A stretch of 64,000 nucleotides of DNA from Cytophagales bacterium. GTDB lineage: Bacteria > Bacteroidota > Bacteroidia > Cytophagales > Spirosomataceae. This document shows, piece after piece, positions 54,665 through 63,623 of this stretch. Positions within the stretch are counted from its first letter, which is position 1. Each line of letters opens with the position of its first letter. Where the stretch lies: contig JAAFJE010000015.1 in assembly GCA_013298025.1 (NCBI GenBank), positions 62,001 to 126,000 of the forward strand, given 5' to 3'. The notes under the pieces were generated by a model that was not told where the DNA came from, did no database searches, and saw only the letters and a list, made by a program, of their open reading frames with translations. The translations under genes and the position numbers were made by a program.

Positions 54665-55620
54665 AAAGAAATGGGTTGAAAGATGTATTGAACTTGGGCT
54701 TTTAGCCAATAATAGTGCCTAAATAAGCCATTTGTTTTTAGACGACCTTTGGCCAAATAAGTCACCACATAAATCAATTTTTTTTTCGGTGTTGGCAGTA
54801 ATTCGGCCAATTGTAACACCAAGGTAAAATGATGTGTAAAAAACGCCCTCAACAAATACCGCTCAACACGCTGTGCTAAGGCTTTTTGTTGACGAGCATT
54901 TAGCTCCATCATGGTTTGTTGACATACCCGATAGGCACTGAAAAGCACCGCATTACCTACTTGATTGAATTGCGTAGAAAAACTTTGGTCACTTTTGCGT
55001 ACCAAGGTTAAAATCTGTGGTATATAGCCATATTCCCATTGCTGTGCCGAACGAAACCAAAAATCAAGGTCTTCATACGCCAATGCTTCGTTGTAGCCAC
55101 CCAAGGCTTCAAATACTTTTCGCCGACTCATCATAGAAGGTGCAGCAATAAATGACTTTGCCAATAGTTTTTCAAATACCTTGCCTTGTGGCATGGGTTG
55201 TTGGTAGAGGCTTTGTAACGGTATGCCTTGGGTATCTATCCATAAAATATTGCTATATACTACGCCTACGCTCATGGATGATGCTTGAAAAAAAGCAACT
55301 TGCTCGGCTATGCGTTCGGGCAACATGAGGTCGTCGGCAGCAAAATCAACCAGATACGTACCTGTCGATTGCCGAAAGCCTTCATTAAAACTGGCACAAA
55401 TGCCTTGGTTTTCAAGATGAAAAATACACAAAACTGCCGGGTTTCGCTTTTGCCATTGTCTGATTCGACTGGCAGTGTCGTCGGTACTGGCATCGTCTAT
55501 GACAATCAATTCTATATGAGGATAGCTTTGTGCTACCACCGAATCAAGTGCCTCTACAACATACGGAGCTTGGTTGTAGCAGGTACAAATGACACTAACG
55601 AGCGGAGAATTTTCCATCAT
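54628..55620 (-). CDS. GT2-family glycosyltransferase
   Basis: A 330-residue GT-A fold enzyme. The N-terminus has the family pattern SVICTCYNQAPYVVEALDSV, then VIDDASTDDT and the DxD-like AADDLMLPERI (near residue 100). A helical C-terminal part follows. Such enzymes add one sugar to a lipid-linked or growing chain at the cytoplasmic face. It overlaps the Wzz gene by 26 bp and the epimerase by 37 bp, so the genes are read together. Confidence 0.9.
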   Translation of the reverse strand: MMENSPLVSVICTCYNQAPYVVEALDSVVAQSYPHIELIVIDDASTDDTASRIRQWQKRNPAVLCIFHLENQGICASFNEGFRQSTGTYLVDFAADDLMLPERIAEQVAFFQASSMSVGVVYSNILWIDTQGIPLQSLYQQPMPQGKVFEKLLAKSFIAAPSMMSRRKVFEALGGYNEALAYEDLDFWFRSAQQWEYGYIPQILTLVRKSDQSFSTQFNQVGNAVLFSAYRVCQQTMMELNARQQKALAQRVERYLLRAFFTHHFTLVLQLAELLPTPKKKLIYVVTYLAKGRLKTNGLFRHYYWLKAQVQYIFQPISLWKILLQSIPFS

Positions 55621-56671
55621 GATTGGCTAAAAGTGATAAGCGTAGTCCTTTGATAAAACTGTACAAGATGCCCACAAACAAGCCCAACAACCCGCACGAC
55701 CATCCCCAAAGTAGGCGTTGTGGACTGCTCTTTTGTAAAGGTACTTGGGCTGGTTCTAACACTTTGAAAATAGGCGTTTGGTGATGTACTTTAAGCCTTG
55801 TTTCTTCCAATTGCTTGCTTAGTTCGGTATAAAGGGCATAAGCCAATTCGGCTTCTTGCTGGAGTTTTTTCCCCTGATTTTTGTTTTTCCATAAAAATAA
55901 AGCTTGGTGTTTGTCCCAAAAATCGGCATAACGAAACAAGGCTTTGTTGTATCGACTGTAGGCTTCTTGCTGTTTTTGTGCTAAAAATTGCTTGTCTTGC
56001 AGGCTTTTGTCGATGCGGTATTGGGTTACGTAATCGGTCAAATAATGTTGGGCGAATGTTACCAACTGGGCGGCTATCACAGGGTCAGGCATGGTAATGG
56101 ACAAATGAATTATTCCTGTTTTTTTGTCCATTGTCACTTCCATTTTTTCTTGTAAAAACCGCACTCCTTCATATTGAGTAGCACTCAATTGTAGGCAAAT
56201 CTTTTGATTTTTAGGGCTTTGCTTTGGTTCTTCTCCTCTAAACACCCGAATTATTTTATAGCCTAGCCCTGCCTTGTGTTGTTGAGCAAGGTATTGTTCG
56301 AGCCTCACGGCTTTGGGCTGCGTATGCACTTGTGTACGAAGCATCGACAGTAAAAAAGGCGTGCTTTGTAAAATATGCGGATAAAGGTCGGGTCTTACGG
56401 CTTCGGTCGAATTAAGCTGACTGAGGTCGATACCCGTCAGACTAGCGAGGGTACGATATTTACCAAATTCTCCCATTTCGTCGGCATTGAGTTCGGGTAA
56501 AATCTTTACCTCTGCGGTGTATAAATTGGGTAAATACCAAGCATAAGCCAGCCCAGCTATGCCACCCAACAAGCTCAACAACAGCACTTTCCAACGATAA
56601 CAATACATGGTCGTAAAAACCCTATGGGTTTCCAGTCGCACAAGAGGTTTGCTAGGATGACGAGCAAGCAT
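55595..56671 (-). CDS. Wzz-type polysaccharide chain-length determinant
   Basis: A 358-residue protein with two membrane helices (about residues 28-48 and 320-342) and a periplasmic part with coiled-coil character between. The Pro-rich second helix entry (VPLQKSSPQRLLWGWSCG) is typical of Wzz. It lacks a C-terminal kinase domain, so it belongs to the co-polymerase type without BY-kinase. It would set chain length together with the Wzy-like protein. It lies 72 bp behind the exporter gene. Confidence 0.88.
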   Translation of the reverse strand: MLARHPSKPLVRLETHRVFTTMYCYRWKVLLLSLLGGIAGLAYAWYLPNLYTAEVKILPELNADEMGEFGKYRTLASLTGIDLSQLNSTEAVRPDLYPHILQSTPFLLSMLRTQVHTQPKAVRLEQYLAQQHKAGLGYKIIRVFRGEEPKQSPKNQKICLQLSATQYEGVRFLQEKMEVTMDKKTGIIHLSITMPDPVIAAQLVTFAQHYLTDYVTQYRIDKSLQDKQFLAQKQQEAYSRYNKALFRYADFWDKHQALFLWKNKNQGKKLQQEAELAYALYTELSKQLEETRLKVHHQTPIFKVLEPAQVPLQKSSPQRLLWGWSCGLLGLFVGILYSFIKGLRLSLLANHDGKFSAR

Positions 56672-56743
56672 AAATTTTTATCAAAAAAGGTTTGAACAAA
56701 AAGCTTTTAAAAACATCTAACGAAAAGGCTTCACCCATCGCCT

Positions 56744-59029
56744 TTATTTCAAGGCATTCATAATGCTTATAACCAAATACACCAACGAGCCTGTACCACT
56801 AAGCAGGGCTACTTTTTCGCTTGACGATAAAGGCGGATGCAGTGGTTTGCTTTTGTAGGGTACGATGATTTCGGAAGCAGGCTTTACCGCAGGGTATTTT
56901 CTATACAAACCATAACGCCTGATTTTATCGGCAAAACCATTGGCATACTTGATATAAATGCGTTTGGCATCGGCATCGGCTGTAAGCCCACCAGCCTGTG
57001 CCAAATAACGCTTGAGCGATTGCCCTTGACGAAAACTCAACATTACAGGATTCCATACCGCACCCGAAAGCTTAACCGTTTCGAGTTTTTGAGGAATCTG
57101 TAAGGTATCACCATGAATCAGCAATAGGTCTTGCGACGAATGTGGATGCTTGAGAATAAACGGCAAATCAATGGCAACCGACTGCCCAGCTCGTGCAAGA
57201 ATAGCTCCTTCGAGATAGGCTTCTGGCTTAATACCTCCTGCTTTTCGGATTAAATCTGAAATACATTCGTGTTGCTCTAGCAAGGTGTAACTTCCTGTAA
57301 ACCAAAGTTCTCCATTGGCAAATACTGTTTTTTGCCTTTGGTAACGAGGCAATTTTCTCACAATAATTCTATCGAATGCCTGTAAGGGAAAAGACGGATA
57401 CGCCTGCCATGTTGTTTTGTCGAAATGTATGGTATATAACAATACTTGCGTAGTACTGTCGCTTATATTTTCCGACTTGATACGCCTCGCTACTTCGAGT
57501 TGCGTACTGGCTTGGTCGGTAAAGCCTCCTGCCAATAAAATGGCATCAGCAACGCCCATGCCCGCATAAAAAGGATAATGATTGGGGCGGTTTACCTCGC
57601 CTTCTACACTAAAAGTAGCCGTTGCCTGTAAGTCTGTTTTGGCAAAAATATGTACTTCGTCTTCATTTTGTAAAGGAATATCCGCTTCGGTTTGTTGCAA
57701 CAAAGCCGCCAAATCGAAGCCTAGCCATTCTACGAGTCCTTGGGCATTTTTTCGTTTCAAAATGGCTCTGGCTAAAAAGGCTTCTGGTCGTAGCCCTTCG
57801 GCTTTGGCTATCAATTTCAACAAAGTAAAGCCCTTATTATCAATAGAATAACTATTAGGACGAAATACACTACCCGTAATTTTCACATGATTGTCTATCC
57901 TTTCGAGGATACTCCCCACGTGGTATTGGTCGCCAGCCTGCAAAGCCCAATCAGGGATTTGTTGTAATAAAATATTGTGTAAATATTTTTCACTGGTCGT
58001 ATTTCGCAACAATTGAATACTTTTGGTATAAGCCTTTTCGGTAAAACCGCCAGCAAAACGCAATACGTCCTGTAACGTTTCGGTAGGTTTTACTTCAAAA
58101 ATCATTGGTCTTTTCACCGCTCCTGTGAGTTGCACTTGGGGCATGGCATCGGGAATCCGAATGATGTCTTGGTCTTGTAAAAGCAAATTATCGCCTATCA
58201 CAGCTTTCAACAAAAAGTCATATACATCTAAAACCGCCAAACGCTTGCCTTGTCTGATAAGTTCTATTGCCCTAAACGAACCTCTGTCAGAAGGCCCACC
58301 AGAAGCATACAAAGCGTGCAACACGCTTGCCAACGACGGAAGCGTATAATGCCCCGGATGCTGTACTTCGCCCGTCAGCGTTACGCTTATACTCCGAACA
58401 TTGCCCAACGTAACTTGTGCCGACACGCCGCTTTTAGGCAGGTTTAGCCCTTGGTACAATTGCCTCAAACGTTTGATAATCAAAGATGAGGCTTGTTCTA
58501 TACTTAACCCATTAACATATATCGGACTCAAATTCAGCATTTTTACCGTTCCTTCTGGACTTACTTTCAAGGTATAATGGTCGAGGGCTTGTCCGAATAT
58601 ATCTACAAAAAGTTCATCATCAGGGCCCAATTGATAGGAAGGAGGCGTAGGCAAGCGTAAGTTTGGTTCAAAAGACAACTTACCTTGTCTGAAAAAATTT
58701 GCTCCAAAAATCGGGGAAGCAGCAGCCGTGCTATCGGGCTTGACAAGCGTAACGATCGATTTTCGCCCTTGCTCGGCGGTAGCGTTTTGGGCAAGCTGTG
58801 GGTATTTTTCGGCAATACTCGACCGCATCGCCAAAATGTCGGTTGTCGAAAAACCTTGCAAGCGAGCAAGATGCTCTAATTGCGTAATAGACCAATGTTG
58901 TTGTTGGGCTTTTTGTAAAAAAGAATCAATGGCGATTTGTTCGACAGAAGGGAGTTGCTGGGCCAAGCCCGAAACGACAGTAAGCTTTACATAAAGCCAT
59001 ACGCATCCAAGAAAATACAGATTTTTCAT
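56744..59029 (-). CDS. Wza-like polysaccharide export protein with SLBB domains
   Basis: A 761-residue exported protein, first gene of the operon. The signal peptide (about residues 1-23, ending SGLAQ) is followed by a Poly_export domain (about 130-220, YQLGPDDELFVDIFGQ) and about six SLBB domains (VSVTLTGEVQHPGHY, VQLTGAVKRPMIFEV and later repeats). A single C-terminal hydrophobic helix (LLSGTGSLVYLVISIMNAL) follows. It would form the outer-membrane exit channel for capsule or exopolysaccharide. No lipobox Cys is seen. The gene lies 92 bp from the DUF2795 gene, with a terminator between. Confidence 0.92.
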   Translation of the reverse strand: MKNLYFLGCVWLYVKLTVVSGLAQQLPSVEQIAIDSFLQKAQQQHWSITQLEHLARLQGFSTTDILAMRSSIAEKYPQLAQNATAEQGRKSIVTLVKPDSTAAASPIFGANFFRQGKLSFEPNLRLPTPPSYQLGPDDELFVDIFGQALDHYTLKVSPEGTVKMLNLSPIYVNGLSIEQASSLIIKRLRQLYQGLNLPKSGVSAQVTLGNVRSISVTLTGEVQHPGHYTLPSLASVLHALYASGGPSDRGSFRAIELIRQGKRLAVLDVYDFLLKAVIGDNLLLQDQDIIRIPDAMPQVQLTGAVKRPMIFEVKPTETLQDVLRFAGGFTEKAYTKSIQLLRNTTSEKYLHNILLQQIPDWALQAGDQYHVGSILERIDNHVKITGSVFRPNSYSIDNKGFTLLKLIAKAEGLRPEAFLARAILKRKNAQGLVEWLGFDLAALLQQTEADIPLQNEDEVHIFAKTDLQATATFSVEGEVNRPNHYPFYAGMGVADAILLAGGFTDQASTQLEVARRIKSENISDSTTQVLLYTIHFDKTTWQAYPSFPLQAFDRIIVRKLPRYQRQKTVFANGELWFTGSYTLLEQHECISDLIRKAGGIKPEAYLEGAILARAGQSVAIDLPFILKHPHSSQDLLLIHGDTLQIPQKLETVKLSGAVWNPVMLSFRQGQSLKRYLAQAGGLTADADAKRIYIKYANGFADKIRRYGLYRKYPAVKPASEIIVPYKSKPLHPPLSSSEKVALLSGTGSLVYLVISIMNALK

Positions 59030-59073
59030 GGGTTGATAGGGTAGAATAGCGTGTAGAATTGCTAGTTAAAAGT

Positions 59074-59108
59074 GTCCCTAAAAAGGCTAAAACACACTTT
59101 TTAGGGAC
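59074..59108 (-). terminator. Terminator between the DUF2795 gene and the polysaccharide operon
   Basis: GTCCCTAAAAAG (59074-59085) pairs perfectly with CTTTTTAGGGAC (59097-59108), giving a 12-bp stem after the DUF2795 stop. Confidence 0.75.
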
Positions 59109-59121
59109 AGGTGTTTGATGC

Positions 59122-59343
59122 TTAGTATTCGTCTTCGTTGAAGAAGAAATCGTCTTTTGTCGGATAATCAGGCCAAATTTCTTCGATGCTTTCATAAGGC
59201 TGACCGTCATCTTCGAGTTCTTGCAAATTTTCAACCACTTCCAAAGGCGAGCCTGTACGAATGGCGTAATCAATTAACTCATCTTTTGTTGCAGGCCAAG
59301 GTGCATCTTCTAAATAAGACGCTAGTTCGAGTGTCCAATACAT
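59122..59343 (-). CDS. DUF2795 small acidic protein
   Basis: A 73-residue acidic protein that starts with MYWTLELASYLEDAPWPATKDELIDYAIRTG and has the sequence PLEVVENLQELEDDGQPYES, which matches DUF2795, a widespread small family with unknown function. The C-terminus is rich in Asp and Glu. A candidate promoter -7 box (TACTTTTG) lies about 125 nt upstream. It lies immediately before the polysaccharide operon, but a strong terminator separates them. Confidence 0.85.
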   Translation of the reverse strand: MYWTLELASYLEDAPWPATKDELIDYAIRTGSPLEVVENLQELEDDGQPYESIEEIWPDYPTKDDFFFNEDEY

Positions 59344-59724
59344 ATTTTGTCTCTAAATTTGGTTACTGTTTATGATTTAAGTTGATACAATATCTTGAAA
59401 TAAAGCTAATTAAATACTGTCTTAGAGGCTGTTTTTTCTTTGATATTGTCATTTTTGAATAGGATTGCAAAAGTACAAGATTTTTGAATTTACCATACTA
59501 TTCTTTTAAAATTTTCTCATGCGTAATTAACTAAATTTTCTATAAAAAAGTATATATTTTATGCTTTTTTTTAAACATAAGACTCTATTTTCTGTCTTTT
59601 CTACACTTAATACGTACAAACTTGCGAAAAGTCACATCAGCGTACTTAGTTTTCTACATTTACATTTTTAAAATTTTTTATTATATTCGTTTTTCAGAAC
59701 AATACTATTCCATTTTCATCAACT
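59344..59724. other. AT-rich divergent intergenic region
   Basis: About 380 bp between the divergent DUF2795 and cutC genes, strongly AT-rich with poly-T/A tracts. It holds a TACTTTTG box for the minus strand at 59468-59475. No RNA gene or coding frame was recognised. Confidence 0.5.
59468..59475 (-). promoter_or_regulatory. Candidate -7 promoter element for the DUF2795 gene
   Basis: TACTTTTG on the minus strand fits TAnnTTTG and would give a leader near 120 nt. No TTTG partner at 19-21 nt. Confidence 0.4.
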
Positions 59725-60456
59725 ATGACATTAGAAATTTGTGCCTATTCGCTCGAATCGTGCTTGGCAGCCGCAGCGGGTGGGGCTCATAGAGTAGAGT
59801 TATGTGCCTCGCCGTATGAGGGCGGCACTACGCCCTCGGCAGGTTTGATTCAGGCCGTCAAAGAACAAACCTCCTTGGCGGTGTCGGTTATGATTCGTCC
59901 TCGTGGAGGTGATTTTTGCTACAGCGAATCGGAACTAGCCGTGATGCGAGCCGACATTGCCTTGGCAAAACAACTCAAAGCCGATGGCATTGTATTAGGG
60001 ATTTTACACCCCGATGGACAAGTAAACATCGAGCAGACCGCCGCCTTGGTGCAACTAGCCCACCCCATGCAAGTAACCTTTCATAGGGCAATAGACATGA
60101 CCCCCGACTACACCGCCGCACTCGAAGCGGTGATTGAAGCGGGTTGTCATCGGGTACTTACATCTGGACAAAAAAATACAGCCGAGGAAGGCTTCGACAA
60201 TCTACAACAAATGATTAGTCAAGCCAAGGGGCGTATCGAGATTATGATTGGCAGTGGTGTCAATACCCGTAATGCTTCAAAATTTGCAACCTTGAAGCCC
60301 GATGCCCTACATTTCACCGCAAAATCGAGCCGTGATTCAGTGATGCAATTCCGCCAAACAGGCATTGCCATGGGCGGTTTACCTGCCGTTCCTGAATACG
60401 AAATTATGTACGCCGATGTACAGAAGATTCAAGCAATGGTTGCTATTTTCGAGTAA
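59725..60456 (+). CDS. cutC: CutC-family protein (PF03932)
   Basis: A 243-residue TIM barrel. The N-terminus ICAYSLESCLAAAAGGAHRVELCASPYEGGTTPS and the core segments VSVMIRPRGGDFCYSESE, FHRAIDM and RVLTSGQ are family hallmarks. CutC was linked to copper tolerance in E. coli, but the family's true activity is not established. Here it precedes a glycosylasparaginase by 25 bp, a pairing that hints at a sugar- or glycopeptide-related role. That hint is inference. Confidence 0.93.
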   Translation: MTLEICAYSLESCLAAAAGGAHRVELCASPYEGGTTPSAGLIQAVKEQTSLAVSVMIRPRGGDFCYSESELAVMRADIALAKQLKADGIVLGILHPDGQVNIEQTAALVQLAHPMQVTFHRAIDMTPDYTAALEAVIEAGCHRVLTSGQKNTAEEGFDNLQQMISQAKGRIEIMIGSGVNTRNASKFATLKPDALHFTAKSSRDSVMQFRQTGIAMGGLPAVPEYEIMYADVQKIQAMVAIFE

Positions 60457-60481
60457 AATGATTTTAAATCGCTATTTCGTC

Positions 60482-61444
60482 ATGAAAAGAAGAAACTTTA
60501 TCAAACAAACATCAGCATTTACAGGACTTGCGGCCTTGGTCCAACAACCACTTTTAGCCCAACAATCAAGCCCTACTGCCAATTTTCCCGTAGTGATTTC
60601 TACATGGAAAAACGAAAAAGCCAACGAAGCCGCTTGGGCATCTTTACAAAAAACAGGAAGAGCATTAGATGCCGTAGAAGCAGGTGCCCGTGTACCCGAA
60701 GCCGACCCCAACGATACTTCGGTAGGATATGGAGGGTTTCCAGACCGTGACGGACACGTAACCTTGGATGCCTGTATCATGGATGAAAAAGGAAATGCGG
60801 GTTCTGTTACCTTCCTAGAGCACATCATGCACCCGATTTCGGTGGCAAGGGCCGTTATGGAAAAAACCCCACACGTGATGCTTTCGGGCGAAGGAGCGTT
60901 AGAATTTGCCCTTGCCCAAGGATTTAAAAAAGAAAACTTGCTTACAGAAACTGCCAAAAAAGCTTGGCTCGAATGGAAAAAAGAATCGAAGTACGAACCT
61001 AAAATCAATATCGAAAGGCACGATACCATTGGCGTATTGGCATTGGGTACAAAAGGCGAAGTATCTGGGGCTTGTACCACCAGCGGTTTAGCCTTTAAAA
61101 TGCACGGTAGGGTAGGCGACTCGCCTGTGATTGGGGCAGCCGTCTTTTGCGATGACGAAGTAGGAGGGGCTTGTGCCACAGGTTTGGGCGAGTTTGTGCT
61201 TAAAACACTTGGCTCGTTCCTTATCGTAGAATTGATGCGTAACGGACGTACCCCACAGCAAGCTTGCGAAGAAGCCATTATGCGTATCGTCAAACGATAT
61301 GATTATAAAACCTTCCAAATTGGCTATTTGGCTATCAATAAAAAAGGCGATCATGGCGCTTATGCCATCCAAAAAGGGTTTAATTATACCCTCACCAAAG
61401 AAGGCGTTACGAAGGTAATCGAATCGGATTATTATATGAAATAA
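60482..61444 (+). CDS. Glycosylasparaginase (N4-(beta-N-acetylglucosaminyl)-L-asparaginase)
   Basis: A 320-residue Ntn hydrolase that cuts the GlcNAc-Asn bond of N-linked glycopeptides. The precursor should cleave itself between Asp181 and Thr182 (ERHDTIGVLAL), freeing Thr182 as nucleophile. Substrate residues lie in GRVGDSPVIGAAVF and CATGLGE. The N-terminus has a twin-arginine-like signal (KRRNFIKQTSAFTGLAAL), so export by Tat is likely, as in the enzyme of Elizabethkingia meningoseptica. The ATG at 60482 is chosen directly before the signal. It follows cutC in one operon. Confidence 0.92.
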   Translation: MKRRNFIKQTSAFTGLAALVQQPLLAQQSSPTANFPVVISTWKNEKANEAAWASLQKTGRALDAVEAGARVPEADPNDTSVGYGGFPDRDGHVTLDACIMDEKGNAGSVTFLEHIMHPISVARAVMEKTPHVMLSGEGALEFALAQGFKKENLLTETAKKAWLEWKKESKYEPKINIERHDTIGVLALGTKGEVSGACTTSGLAFKMHGRVGDSPVIGAAVFCDDEVGGACATGLGEFVLKTLGSFLIVELMRNGRTPQQACEEAIMRIVKRYDYKTFQIGYLAINKKGDHGAYAIQKGFNYTLTKEGVTKVIESDYYMK

Positions 61445-61461
61445 GCTTTGTTGGGTCGGAG

Positions 61462-61498
61462 AAAAGGGGTGTTGTACCTTCACACAACACCCCCTTTT
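61462..61498. terminator. Terminator shared by glycosylasparaginase and nth
   Basis: A stem of about 14 bp with one bulged C (61462-61475 with 61484-61498) and A4/T4 edges lies between the two convergent genes. Confidence 0.8.
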
Positions 61499-61518
61499 GT
61501 CAGCTTATCAAAACAGAC

Positions 61519-62187
61519 TTATAACTTAGGGCTATCTTTGCGGAGATGCGGAGGCTTGCTAACATATTTACACAAATGCGTAAGGTTACATTCTTGGCAC
61601 TTCGGTGAACGAGCTATACAGATATAACGCCCATGTAAAATAAGCCAATGATGGGCTACTCCAATATATTTTTCTGGAATAAATTTGACCAATTCTTTTT
61701 CTACAGCCAAGGGCGTAGTAGCCTTGGGCGACACCAAGCCCAAACGGTGCGAAACCCTAAACACGTGGGTATCGACAGCCATTGCAGGTTGTTTGTAAAT
61801 GACCGATACTATCACATTGGCCGTTTTTCGGCCTACACCGGGCAATTTTTGTAACTCTTCAGTTGTACTGGGGACTTCGCTGTTGAAATCACGCACAAGT
61901 TTTTGCCCCAACCCAATCAAGTGCTTGGCTTTATTGTTCGGATAGGATATGGAGCGGATGTAATGAAAAACCTCTTCTAATGCGGCATGAGCCAAAGATT
62001 CGGGCGTAGGAAAGCGTTCAAACAAGGCAGGTGTCACCATGTTTACACGCTTGTCGGTACATTGGGCAGACAAAACCACTGCTACCAGCAACTCGAAAGG
62101 GTTGCTGTAGTGCAATTCTGTTTCGGCAACAGGAAAATTTTGTATAAAGTAATCAATTAATAATTGATACCGCTCTTTCTTTAGCAT
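61519..62187 (-). CDS. nth: Endonuclease III
   Basis: A 222-residue DNA glycosylase/AP lyase for oxidised pyrimidines in base excision repair. The helix-hairpin-helix LPGVGRKTANV has catalytic Lys121, with Asp139 in AVDTHVFRV. The 4Fe-4S cluster is held by Cys190, Cys197, Cys200 and Cys206. Length is normal. A TATTTTTG -7-like box lies upstream on the minus strand (62210-62217). Confidence 0.97.
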   Translation of the reverse strand: MLKKERYQLLIDYFIQNFPVAETELHYSNPFELLVAVVLSAQCTDKRVNMVTPALFERFPTPESLAHAALEEVFHYIRSISYPNNKAKHLIGLGQKLVRDFNSEVPSTTEELQKLPGVGRKTANVIVSVIYKQPAMAVDTHVFRVSHRLGLVSPKATTPLAVEKELVKFIPEKYIGVAHHWLILHGRYICIARSPKCQECNLTHLCKYVSKPPHLRKDSPKL

Positions 62188-62347
62188 AAAAATAGAATAA
62201 TGAGTTGGTCAAAAATACATAAAAAACCGAAACATTATGCCATTGGTTTTGCATCAAGCCAAAGAATAGCCGTAAAAATGATTGTTGTTGAAACTTGGCA
62301 ATAAAAAGCATGGTCGATGCTTGCACATCGAATGCCCATAAAACACC

Positions 62348-62390
62348 AAACCCTTTATTTTATGATTAGGCATCATAAAATAAAGGGTTT
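62348..62390 (-). terminator. Terminator of the sigma factor operon
   Basis: A perfect 18-bp AT-rich stem (62348-62365 with 62373-62390), 7-nt loop, meets the stop codon of the small protein gene. Confidence 0.85.
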
Positions 62391-62623
62391 CATGCTGTAT
62401 GCGTGGCTTTACTGCGAGAATACGACAAAATTGAATCGATTGTTTTGCCCGAAGGTTCACGATAACTATTATCAAGGCTGAGTTTCACTTCGACTAAATC
62501 TAAATAAAACTCTAGCATTTCTGCATCGTGCATGAGGGCATCTTGAATCAAAAGATTTTCTTCTGATGTGGTCTCTTCATAGACGTATCTGATTACGTCA
62601 TTCTGCGTAAAGGTTTGTATCAT
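62390..62623 (-). CDS. Small protein co-encoded with an ECF sigma factor
   Basis: A 77-residue acidic protein with no membrane helix and no Cys. The N-terminal 60 residues look helical (DVIRYVYEETTSEENLLIQDALMHDAEMLE), and a Ser/Lys-rich tail follows. It overlaps the sigma gene by 26 bp in another frame and shares its terminator, so the two are co-expressed. An anti-sigma or sigma-modulating role is suggested by position only; it lacks the zinc motif of ZAS-type anti-sigma factors. Confidence 0.65.
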   Translation of the reverse strand: MIQTFTQNDVIRYVYEETTSEENLLIQDALMHDAEMLEFYLDLVEVKLSLDNSYREPSGKTIDSILSYSRSKATHTA

Positions 62624-63200
62624 AGCTTGGGGAATGTTTGCTCATCATTTTGCGTAGATTTATCAACGCATAACGCATTCTCCCTAATGCCGTATTGATG
62701 CTTACACCAGTAGCATCGGCAATTTCCTGAAAACTCATATCTTCGTAATGACGCATCACGAGTACCTCACGCTGTGAATCAGGCAATTGCTTAATTAAAT
62801 CTCTCAGATGGTTGTATGTTTCGGTTTTGATTTGCATTTCTTGTACAGAATCTTCTGCAAAATCTAACGTATTAAACACATTGCTCCCATCCTCGAATAC
62901 GATATTAGGATAACGTTTTTCTCGACGGAAATAATCGATTGCCATGTTGTGTGCAATACGCAAAACCCAAGGCAAAAATTTACCTTCGTCGTTGTATCTG
63001 CCCGAGCGTAATACATCGACAGCCTTGACGAAAGTATCTTGTAACAAATCTTCTGCTACGTAAGTGTCCTTTACAATTAAATATATTGTAGTATAAATTT
63101 TTGATTTGTATCTGCGGACAAGGATTTCAAAGGCGTGTTCGTCACCATCATTAATATAGCGTGATACAAGCTCACTGTCGTTAACAAGGATTCTTTCCAT
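62598..63200 (-). CDS. ECF RNA polymerase sigma factor (SigW/RpoE-like)
   Basis: A 200-residue ECF sigma factor. Region 2 is at about residues 22-95 (EDLLQDTFVKAVDVLRSGRYNDEGKFLPWVLRIAHNMAIDYFRR), and region 4 is at about 135-190 (LPDSQREVLVMRHYEDMSFQEIADATGVSINTALGRMRYA). It differs from the FecI-like factor at 9 kb and has the form of the broadly conserved Bacteroidota factor often called SigW-like. A complete promoter of the primary sigma type lies about 110 nt upstream. It overlaps the downstream small gene by 26 bp. Confidence 0.94.
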   Translation of the reverse strand: MERILVNDSELVSRYINDGDEHAFEILVRRYKSKIYTTIYLIVKDTYVAEDLLQDTFVKAVDVLRSGRYNDEGKFLPWVLRIAHNMAIDYFRREKRYPNIVFEDGSNVFNTLDFAEDSVQEMQIKTETYNHLRDLIKQLPDSQREVLVMRHYEDMSFQEIADATGVSINTALGRMRYALINLRKMMSKHSPSYDTNLYAE

Positions 63201-63623
63201 CTTGATAAATCTATTTGGTTAACGTAAAGCTTTATATCATATTGTATCTCCTATATACTTTTTAATGGTTGTTTTATTAAAATGCAGCGTAACCGAATTG
63301 GTTGAATCAAAATTAGCAGTTGTAAGATAAATTCCAAAAAAAAATCTATCAATTTTAACTTTCGTTAACAAATATTAACAGCCCCTTGGGCGTTTTGTTA
63401 AGAATGGGGCATTCCCAACAAGGCCATACAAACATAGCGAATTGCCGAACGCTTGCCTACGAATTTCATCCTATTTTTTCGACAAAACATTCAACAACTC
63501 GCTATTTATACACAAAAAGGTATGGGGCATCGCAGGCAAAGTCGCCTCAACGCCTCTTGGTACAGAAAATATTTTGCTAGGTAGTTAGGTAATAGCCCAG
63601 TTGAATTACATGAGCCTTGCGGC
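63201..63623. other. Intergenic region upstream of the ECF sigma gene
   Basis: About 420 bp with the promoter of the sigma gene and otherwise no supported gene. AT-rich near the promoter; the part nearer 63380-63620 is of more average composition and shows only short chance frames. Confidence 0.5.
63308..63338 (-). promoter_or_regulatory. Complete Bacteroidota-type promoter of the ECF sigma operon
   Basis: On the minus strand TTTG (63338-63335), a 19-nt spacer and TAATTTTG (63315-63308) match TTTG-N19-21-TAnnTTTG exactly. The leader would be roughly 105 nt. Confidence 0.7.

Noticed and set aside
60472-61293. 273-codon reverse frame opposite the glycosylasparaginase
   Set aside because: Shadow of a gene with complete Ntn-hydrolase motifs; Ser/Pro/Ala-rich composition typical of antisense frames.
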